A stretch of DNA of 5,227 nt from positions 1-5,227 of the forward strand of contig JAIXVN010000328.1 in the NCBI GenBank assembly GCA_027483005.1. The letters are read 5' to 3'. Positions 1 through 5,227 of this stretch are shown here, piece after piece (within the stretch, counting starts at the first letter, position 1; each line of letters opens with the position of its first letter). The DNA is from Verrucomicrobiaceae bacterium. GTDB taxonomy: Bacteria > Verrucomicrobiota > Verrucomicrobiia > Verrucomicrobiales > Akkermansiaceae. The position numbers were made by a program, and so were the translations under genes. Below the pieces are notes generated by a model, which saw only the letters and a program-made list of their open reading frames with translations, had not been told where the DNA came from and did no database searches.

Positions 1-1
1 C

Positions 2-2239
2 AATGGGGACGCTGCCATGACCTCCCGCGCCTGGGTGGATGCGAATCAAAATTTGTCATGTGTCGAGCTTTCCAACAAAGGCAGCAAACCGCTCGCCATC
101 ACGCTGAAAAATTTCATGGGAGCCAGCGCAGCGGCCGTGCCGGCCAGCATCACGGCAAGCGCCAATCCGGTCAAAATCGGCTGCGAACAGCACGGTGGTG
201 AACGATGGATCTTCAACGGCGAATTGGGCGATGTGGCTGTCTTCGACCGCGCCCTGAGCATTGAGGAAATCGCGACGCTCGCCAAGGGGGCAAGGAAGGA
301 TGTCCAAACCTTCGACGGGAAAGCCGGCAAGCCGCTCGCCGCGCCGGATGTTTCCAGGGCGCTCACCGTCTCCGGCTGGATCAAAGCCGCCACCTTATCC
401 ACCGTGGCCGACTACATCGTCAGTAAAGGCGAGTGGAACCAGTCCTACAGCCTCGGCCTATCCAACAGTCACCTGCGCTTTGCCATCGGAGATTGTGTGC
501 TGCAATGCGACGAAACGATTCCGCTGACCCAGTGGGTCCATGTGGCGGGTGTCTATGATGGCAAGCAAATGACCGTGCTGATGGATGGCAAGGTGCTGAA
601 ATCCACTGGATCCATCACCGACGGCGTTGCCGGATTCCTCTATGAGCCAGATGCCCCGAAGGCCGAGGGCCGTAAAGTCGGACTCGCCACACGGGTCATC
701 GGCACCGAAAACGCAACCGAACTCAATCTCGATCCTGGCAGGTCCGTTGTCATCGCCACGGCCATACTCAGTGACTTGGACACCAAGGGATCGGATCCTT
801 TAGAATCGGCCAAGGCGCTCGTCGGCAGTCTGACAAGCTCTCAGATCGCCGCCAATACCGCCGCCCATCGCCAGTGGTGGAATGATTTCTGGAGCCGGTC
901 GTTCATCGAGATTCCCGACAAGACCATCGAGCAATGCTGGTATGCCTCGTGGTATATCATGGGTTCTTGCAGTCGCGCGGGCAAGGTCGCCCCCGGGTTG
1001 TGGGGAAATTGGCTGACGGTGAACGATCCGATGTGGTTTGGCGACTTTCATCTCAACTACAATTTCCAGGCCCCCTTCTACGGCCTCTATCCCGCCAACC
1101 ACGTTGAGACTACACTGCCGTTTTATGATGCCATGAACCAGGCCATCCCGCTCGGCAGGCAGTTTTCACAATCCAAAGGATGGAAGGGCATTCATCTGCC
1201 AGTTTCCATCGGCCCGTGGGGTATGACCCCGTATGGAAAAGATCTGGACCTCGGCCAGCGCTCGAACGCCGCCTATGCCGCGCTGCTCTTCATCTGGTAT
1301 TGGCAGCACACGCAGGACAACGAATGGCTGAAGACCACCGGCTACACCTATCTGCGCGAAACCGCCGCATTCTGGGAGGACTATCTCAAGGCGGAGAACG
1401 GCCGTTACGTCATCTACAACGACTCCATCCACGAAGGCTCGGGACCGGACATGAACGGACTACTTTCGCTGGGTCTGGTCAAGACCCTCTTCAACAACAT
1501 GATCCCCATGAGCGAGGCGCTGGGTGTCAATGCCGAAAAGCGTGACAAATGGAAGGACATCACGGCAAAAATCAGTGCCTTCCCGCTTCGGGAAAAGGAT
1601 GGGAATACCGTTTTTCGTTACACCGAAAAAGGCATGGAATGGGGTGATGGGAATACCCTTGGCATCCAGCATATCTATCCAGCAGGCGCCATCGGACTGG
1701 ACAGCGATCCAAAGCTCCTTGAAATCTCCCACAACATGATCAATGCCATGAGTCGCTGGCAGGACTCCAACGGCGCATCCTCATGGTATGCCGCCTGCGC
1801 CCGCGTCGGTTATGATCCGAAAAAGATCCTCGCCGAGTTGAACAACATGTATGCCCGAAACGCTTTGCCTAACAAACTGCTCAGCTTCGGCGGCGGCGGC
1901 ATCGAGAATGTCTCGCCAGCGCTCGGCGTCACTGAGATGTTGTTGCAAAGCCACGAAGGCGTGATCCGCTTGTTCCCATGCTGGCCCAAGGATCAGGACG
2001 CGCGCTTCGGGACCTTGCGCACTAAGGGCGCCTTCCTCGTTTCGGCGGAACTCAAGGGTGGCATTGTCTCCGGTGTGAAAATCACCAGCGAAAAGGGCGG
2101 AGACGGCATTGTCCAGAATCCCTGGCCGGACAAAAACGTCCGCATTATCCGAAATGGCAAGCCTGCGGAAAGCGCCTCAGGCCCACGCTTTAGCCTCAAG
2201 ACAGCCGTCGGCGAAACCATCGAATTAAAAGGAGAGTAA
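2..2239 (+). CDS. GH95-like glycoside hydrolase with LamG-type insertion (5' partial)
   Basis: Probable exported exo-glycosidase related to GH95 (1,2-alpha-L-fucosidase / alpha-L-galactosidase). The frame is open to the left edge, so the ATG at 17 is probably internal and the true start and any signal peptide lie outside. Residues below count from that Met. About 1-45 and 225-255 look like parts of the GH95/GH65-type N-terminal beta-sandwich, and a LamG/concanavalin-like segment (about 50-218) separates them. The linker and (alpha/alpha)6 barrel follow from about 280, with HRQWWNDFWSRS (284-295), PGLWGNW (326-332) and GDFHLNYN (342-349). N347 and N349 match the paired Asn of GH95 (N421/N423 of the Bifidobacterium enzyme AfcA). 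E473 in IHEGSG lies where the general acid is expected. GGGGIEN (625-631) replaces the usual FQIDGNFG, so the Asp that activates water is not obvious. MLLQSHEGVIRLFP (641-654) leads into the C-terminal beta-sandwich. The fold is well supported; fucose specificity is inference. Confidence 0.85.
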   Translation, partial: NGDAAMTSRAWVDANQNLSCVELSNKGSKPLAITLKNFMGASAAAVPASITASANPVKIGCEQHGGERWIFNGELGDVAVFDRALSIEEIATLAKGARKDVQTFDGKAGKPLAAPDVSRALTVSGWIKAATLSTVADYIVSKGEWNQSYSLGLSNSHLRFAIGDCVLQCDETIPLTQWVHVAGVYDGKQMTVLMDGKVLKSTGSITDGVAGFLYEPDAPKAEGRKVGLATRVIGTENATELNLDPGRSVVIATAILSDLDTKGSDPLESAKALVGSLTSSQIAANTAAHRQWWNDFWSRSFIEIPDKTIEQCWYASWYIMGSCSRAGKVAPGLWGNWLTVNDPMWFGDFHLNYNFQAPFYGLYPANHVETTLPFYDAMNQAIPLGRQFSQSKGWKGIHLPVSIGPWGMTPYGKDLDLGQRSNAAYAALLFIWYWQHTQDNEWLKTTGYTYLRETAAFWEDYLKAENGRYVIYNDSIHEGSGPDMNGLLSLGLVKTLFNNMIPMSEALGVNAEKRDKWKDITAKISAFPLREKDGNTVFRYTEKGMEWGDGNTLGIQHIYPAGAIGLDSDPKLLEISHNMINAMSRWQDSNGASSWYAACARVGYDPKKILAELNNMYARNALPNKLLSFGGGGIENVSPALGVTEMLLQSHEGVIRLFPCWPKDQDARFGTLRTKGAFLVSAELKGGIVSGVKITSEKGGDGIVQNPWPDKNVRIIRNGKPAESASGPRFSLKTAVGETIELKGE

Positions 2240-2303
2240 GGATCGGCCAAACAAACGCCCCAGGTGCCAATCACAACATCCAAAATGCTTGCTTCCATCC
2301 CAG

Positions 2304-2334
2304 TTGCCCCATCCGGGGCAAGCGGGGATTCCGC
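2304..2334 (+). other. Two adjacent hairpins between the GH95-like and GH127-like genes
   Basis: The 154-base gap 2240-2393 holds no gene I can support. Inside it, TTGCCCC (2304-2310) and GGGGCAA (2315-2321) form a perfect 7-bp stem with a 4-base loop. Directly after it, GCGG (2322-2325) and CCGC (2331-2334) can form a second 4-bp stem with a 5-base loop. No T-run follows, so this is not a standard intrinsic terminator. It could be a weak or partial terminator, a processing or stabilising element between cistrons, or chance in GC-rich DNA. I see no convincing -35/-10 pair between it and the next start at 2394, although promoters of this phylum are poorly recognised by eye. Confidence 0.35.
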
Positions 2335-2393
2335 CCAAACCAACCCTTCTACAGCTGGACCCACTTCAAAAACGAAATCACTAAGAAAGACGC

Positions 2394-4142
2394 ATGAAAA
2401 CGACTCCGATTCTAGTTCTCGCCGCATTGCTGGCCAATTCACTCACAAATCTTCTGGTTGCCGACCCGGGATCGTCATCGAACCCCGGGATCGATCCTCA
2501 GATCACTTTGGGCGGAGAGGTCGGTGTCGCGTCGGAATCCAACATGGCCCGGTTCCGCACTTCGCCCTTCGACTCCGTTTCTTGGCTGCGCGCCGATCTC
2601 ACCGGCGAGAGCGCTCCGGAATTTGACAAGGTCAGCGAAGGGGGCATGCCGTTCCGGCCCTTCAAGAATTACTCCGGGGACATCTCCGGACGCTTCATTG
2701 AGATCATGGCGTTGAACGCACGGAATTCCAATGAAGTGAATCCGGCCTTTGCTGAACTGCTGAAAGAGGCCCCGAAACATCAGCGGGCGGGTGGTTACTT
2801 CTGTGCTTCGGGGGAAATCGATTGGCAACAACCCATTGACCGCACCAAGGATGGTGAGAGCAATCTGATGATGCCTGCTTTGTGGGGCAACGCACGAATG
2901 CTCTGTGGGTTGATCGAAGCCTCCCGCGCTTTTCCAGACAACAAGGAGATCCTGGCAACGGCAGAAAAGCTCGGCGACTTTTATGTCGGCATTGTCCCGC
3001 GTTTCACTGATCCGGCGCGCATGACGGAATACATCAGTGGCACGAGTTATGCTTCAGGCTATGTGACCTGCTGGTTCCCCGCCATGGAAGGTCTTGTGAA
3101 GTTGTCCAAACTCACCGGCGACAGAAGATACCTCGATGCCGCCAAGGCCATCGCTGAGTTCTACAAATCGATCGACCGCATTCCCCTCGATCATTCCCAC
3201 GGAATGCTCTGCTGTCAGGTGTCGCTGCTGCTTCTTTTTGAGGAAACAAAAGACAGGTCCTATCTGGAACGCGTCGAGAAACGCTGGGATGAGCTGGTTC
3301 AGGGTGGCTACATCAATCCGTCTGGCGGCATTCTGGAGAAATGCAAGGTGGTGGACGAGCGTGACGAAGGCTGTGCCGAAGCCGATTGGCTACGCCTGAA
3401 TCTGGAACTGGGCCGTGTGACTCAAAAATCCCGCTACTGGGATATGGCCGAGCGCCATTTGAATAATCAGTTTCTACAGAATCAGGCGGCAAACGGAGGC
3501 TTCGGACATCACAACATCGTTTGTGACAAGGAGGGTGTGCGGGGCTTCAGCGGTAACGTTCTGGAAGCAACCTGGTGCTGCGATTACCACGGTCAGATTG
3601 GATTCGTGAACTTGCGCTCGCATCTGCTGGAGCGCGACGCCGCCTGTCTGACCTGCAACCTGGCACTGGAATTTACCGCCAAGGGATCCGCCGGTACGGT
3701 GAAATCCACTTTAAGGGCGGGTGCCACGGCCACCGAGGTGATGCGTCAGAAGATTCAGTTGGACGGATTGCCTGCCAGTGTGGTGCGAATCCGCCAGCCG
3801 CAATGGGCGGATTCAGTGACTGCGATCGCCCCCGATGGCTCGTCCTTGCCGTTGATTGCCAAGAATGGCTATTACGCCACCAAAGAGGCGGTCACGAGTG
3901 TGGAATTCGTCTATGCCGGCGGTGTTTATGCGGAAGGGCGACGTTGCAACCGCCTGTCGAACGGTCCGCTTGAAGGTCAGCCGTTCGCGCTCGGCTTTGG
4001 GCCGAAACTGTTTGCCGCTGCAAATCAATCCATCGCATTGCCCGCTTGGCCCACGACCGTTGAAGCGCTCAAGGCACAGGGCGTGGAGCTTTTTTCCTCG
4101 GCGCTGCGCGGCAAGGACTATCGATTTGTTTTCGATCGCTGA
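2394..4142 (+). CDS. Exported GH127-like (beta-L-arabinofuranosidase family) glycoside hydrolase
   Basis: Complete 582-residue protein resembling the GH127 family (Pfam Glyco_hydro_127, formerly DUF1680), whose known members cleave beta-L-arabinofuranosides using a zinc-bound Cys nucleophile. The ATG at 2394 is the first possible start, because an in-frame TAA lies at 2382-2384. A purine-rich AAGAAAGA at 2383-2390 may serve as a weak ribosome site. Residues 1-23 look like a Sec signal peptide (K2, hydrophobic core, possible cleavage after LLVA), so export to the periplasm or beyond is likely. About 85-425 is a helical toroid with repeats such as TGDRRYLDAAKAIAEFY. E325-x-C327 (DEGCAEADWL) and C395-C396 (ATWCCDYHG) match the zinc ligands of HypBA1 (E338, C340, C417, C418). 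E315 is a possible general acid. RIRQPQW (465-471) fits the RiPxW strand of the C-terminal beta-sandwich. The family's CCPPN has become CCDYH, and the protein is shorter than HypBA1 (658 residues). The thirteen cysteines are many for an exported protein. Family is fairly sure; substrate unknown. Confidence 0.82.
   Translation: MKTTPILVLAALLANSLTNLLVADPGSSSNPGIDPQITLGGEVGVASESNMARFRTSPFDSVSWLRADLTGESAPEFDKVSEGGMPFRPFKNYSGDISGRFIEIMALNARNSNEVNPAFAELLKEAPKHQRAGGYFCASGEIDWQQPIDRTKDGESNLMMPALWGNARMLCGLIEASRAFPDNKEILATAEKLGDFYVGIVPRFTDPARMTEYISGTSYASGYVTCWFPAMEGLVKLSKLTGDRRYLDAAKAIAEFYKSIDRIPLDHSHGMLCCQVSLLLLFEETKDRSYLERVEKRWDELVQGGYINPSGGILEKCKVVDERDEGCAEADWLRLNLELGRVTQKSRYWDMAERHLNNQFLQNQAANGGFGHHNIVCDKEGVRGFSGNVLEATWCCDYHGQIGFVNLRSHLLERDAACLTCNLALEFTAKGSAGTVKSTLRAGATATEVMRQKIQLDGLPASVVRIRQPQWADSVTAIAPDGSSLPLIAKNGYYATKEAVTSVEFVYAGGVYAEGRRCNRLSNGPLEGQPFALGFGPKLFAAANQSIALPAWPTTVEALKAQGVELFSSALRGKDYRFVFDR
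2465..2493 (+). repeat. Short direct repeat just after the signal-peptide region
   Basis: The 10-base unit CCCGGGATCG occurs at 2465-2474 and again at 2484-2493, a period of 19 bases. Each copy contains the palindrome CCCGGG. The second copy overlaps a further perfect palindrome, GGATCGATCC (2488-2497). It encodes the Gly/Ser/Pro-rich start of the mature GH127-like protein (DPGSSSNPGIDP). The period is not a multiple of three, so the copies are read in different frames. This argues for a chance or replication-slippage origin and against a protein repeat. No function is claimed. Confidence 0.5.
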
Positions 4143-4151
4143 GGGATATCC
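4140..4151 (+). promoter_or_regulatory. Ribosome binding site overlapping the upstream stop codon
   Basis: TGAGGG (4140-4145) contains both the TGA stop of the GH127-like gene and a Shine-Dalgarno-like GAGGG, six bases before the ATG at 4152. Only nine bases separate the two genes, so they are very probably co-transcribed and translationally coupled. The start lies in the same reading frame as the upstream gene, and TGA is the only stop between them. Confidence 0.6.
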
Positions 4152-5227
4152 ATGAGGACCATCACCATAGCCGTCCTGCTGTTAGCGCAGCTGGGAGTGC
4201 CAGGCACCGCATCCGAGATCCAGGATGCGGTTAAGGCTCCCACGCATGGTGATGCTGGCACCTGCGATGCCATTCCGATTGCCGAGGCCCACTACAGCTT
4301 TGGCACCGCGGTCGCCCACGACGGAGCTGTGCTTTTCACCGAGTTCAATCGCCGCGAGATCAAACGCTGGAATCCGACCGAGGGAACCATGTCGGTGTGG
4401 CGCGCGAAGCAGACGCCCGGCATGTTCGGCCTGAGCGCGAACAAGACCGGCGATGTGTTTGTCGGCATCGATCTGGGCGACAATGGAAATCCCGGCAAGG
4501 TCCTCCGCATCGGGGTTGACGGGATCGATGCGGACATCATCGAGGGCATCACGCGTCCACGGCAGTTGGCCTGTGACCTTGCGGGAAATCTTTTCGTGGC
4601 ATTGGAAGGCGGCAAGATCCTCAAATGGGATCATGAAACAGGCACAAGCCGAGAGATCATGAGTGGGCAGGCTCCAGTCAATGGCATCGCAGTGGGTCCA
4701 GATGGCTGTTTGTATCTTTCCGAATACGCGGCGTTTGAACAAATGCCCGAGGGCTACAGCCGTCCCGAATCTCCCGGGGTCGTCAAGGTTCGGAGGCCCG
4801 ACGGAACGATCAGCATCTTGGGCCGCGGCTTCTGGCGGGCACGCGGTCTCGCGCTCAGTGGAACGCAACTGTATCTCTGCACGGAGGCGGACCGAGAGGA
4901 CCATGGCAATTCAGGACTTCTCGTTCGCATCAATACCCTCACCGGAGCAGCGGAGACCTTGATTGATCATTTGGACTATCCCCAGTTTCCGGCAGCAGAT
5001 GCGGAAGGGAGAATCTACTTCACCCTAGGCCGCGACAACAAGCTGATGCGGTATGATCCGGCATCCCCTTTTCAAGCAGGATCCAGTCCTGGTCCTGATG
5101 TTCAAAAAGCGTCCGTGCGCGGCGGTCGCATTACCTGGACCCCGTCGGTCGATGGGACATCCTTTACCATTCATTCTCAAAGCCGCACGATGCAAGGATT
5201 TCTGAAACTTGATGAAGGTGCATCGTC
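4152..5227 (+). CDS. Exported SMP-30/NHL-type beta-propeller protein (3' partial)
   Basis: The frame stays open for 358 codons to the right edge, so the C-terminus is missing. Residues 1-20 (MRTITIAVLLLAQLGVPGTA) form a clear Sec signal peptide with likely cleavage after GTA, so the protein is exported. Propeller blades repeat as an x-DG-xG-x-L/VFVA/YLSE pattern: FGLSANKTGDVFVG (92-105), RQLACDLAGNLFVALEGG (137-154), VNGIAVGPDGCLYLSEY (176-192), RGLALSGTQLYLCTEAD (231-247) and FPAADAEGRIYFT (279-291). E64 in LFTEFNRREIKRW and N177 in VNGIAVGPDG resemble two metal ligands of SMP-30/gluconolactonase (the E18 and N154 type). The later Asp ligand is not obvious, so catalysis is uncertain. Possible roles are a lactonase or sugar-acid enzyme acting after the two glycosidases, a glycan lyase-like propeller, or a non-catalytic scaffold. 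The start is supported by GAGGG six bases upstream and by the signal peptide. A long open frame on the opposite strand here is only a shadow. Confidence 0.78.
   Translation, partial: MRTITIAVLLLAQLGVPGTASEIQDAVKAPTHGDAGTCDAIPIAEAHYSFGTAVAHDGAVLFTEFNRREIKRWNPTEGTMSVWRAKQTPGMFGLSANKTGDVFVGIDLGDNGNPGKVLRIGVDGIDADIIEGITRPRQLACDLAGNLFVALEGGKILKWDHETGTSREIMSGQAPVNGIAVGPDGCLYLSEYAAFEQMPEGYSRPESPGVVKVRRPDGTISILGRGFWRARGLALSGTQLYLCTEADREDHGNSGLLVRINTLTGAAETLIDHLDYPQFPAADAEGRIYFTLGRDNKLMRYDPASPFQAGSSPGPDVQKASVRGGRITWTPSVDGTSFTIHSQSRTMQGFLKLDEGAS
4206..4231. repeat. Perfect 9-bp inverted repeat near the 5' end of the beta-propeller gene
   Basis: ACCGCATCC (4206-4214) and GGATGCGGT (4223-4231) are exact reverse complements with an 8-base loop. 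The repeat sits 54 bases after the start codon, spanning the predicted signal-peptide cleavage region (residues GTASEIQDAV). It could form a stable hairpin in the mRNA that slows ribosomes as the signal peptide emerges, or be a protein-binding palindrome. It could also be chance. It lies inside coding sequence and has no T-run after it, so it is not a standard terminator. Confidence 0.5.

Noticed and set aside
17..19. ATG at 17 as the true start of the GH95-like gene.
   Set aside because: The frame is open to the left edge with no stop before it, no ribosome site precedes it, and the protein would begin inside a beta-sandwich without a signal peptide. The real start is almost certainly upstream.
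1598..1657. GATGGGAATACC repeated at 1598-1609 and 1646-1657.
   Set aside because: The copies are 48 bases apart, in frame, and both encode DGNT inside the catalytic barrel. A 12-base repeat here is readily explained by chance or local duplication and has no evident function.
2304..2321. The 7-bp hairpin as an intrinsic terminator.
   Set aside because: No run of T residues follows the stem, so I list it only as a hairpin of unknown role.
1993..2442. A 149-codon - strand frame spanning the end of the GH95-like gene and the gap.
   Set aside because: It is antisense to the conserved C-terminal domain and to the next gene's start. No motif or start signal is visible.
2264..2626. A 120-codon + strand frame starting in the intergenic gap.
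   Set aside because: It runs out of frame into the GH127-like gene, has a low-complexity Ser/Pro/Arg-rich product and no ribosome site. The overlapping gene is far better supported.
4182..4904. A 240-codon open frame on the - strand.
   Set aside because: It lies wholly antisense to the propeller gene, which has a signal peptide, blade motifs and a ribosome site. The translation shows no recognisable domain and fits a shadow frame in GC-rich DNA.

Overview
The window holds three genes, all on the + strand and packed head to tail. Together they look like part of a glycan-degradation locus. In order they are a large GH95-like glycoside hydrolase cut by the left edge, a complete exported GH127-like (beta-L-arabinofuranosidase family) enzyme, and an exported beta-propeller protein of the SMP-30/NHL type cut by the right edge. 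Coding fills all but about 160 bases. No tRNA, rRNA, CRISPR array or mobile element is visible.

Organism: GC content is moderately high (upper 50s percent by eye). The genes encode long, divergent glycosidases, and the second and third carry Sec signal peptides. The first carries a LamG-type insertion. This mix is typical of the Planctomycetota-Verrucomicrobiota group (Verrucomicrobiota, Kiritimatiellota, Lentisphaerota, Planctomycetota). Verrucomicrobiota is my best guess, but it rests on gene content only. No marker gene is present.

Layout: from the left edge to 2239 is the GH95-like enzyme, with part of its N-terminal beta-sandwich, a jelly-roll insertion, an (alpha/alpha)6 catalytic barrel and a C-terminal beta-sandwich. 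Bases 2240-2393 are the only real gap, and hold two adjacent short hairpins without a U-tract. Bases 2394-4142 encode the GH127-like enzyme. After a 9-base gap, 4152-5227 encodes the beta-propeller protein.

How they may work together: GH95 enzymes remove alpha-L-fucose (or alpha-L-galactose) and GH127 enzymes remove beta-L-arabinofuranose. Both families trim side chains of complex plant or algal polysaccharides. SMP-30/NHL propellers are often lactonases, sugar-acid enzymes or binding scaffolds. A plausible reading is an exported debranching cassette for a fucose- and/or arabinose-containing glycan, but both hydrolases are divergent around the active site, so real substrates may differ. I see no defence system or other wholly new system. 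The most unusual points are the inverted order of the LamG-like halves in gene 1, the altered catalytic-base region in the same protein, and the GH127-like enzyme that keeps the zinc-thiolate ligands but has lost much of the sequence normally around them.
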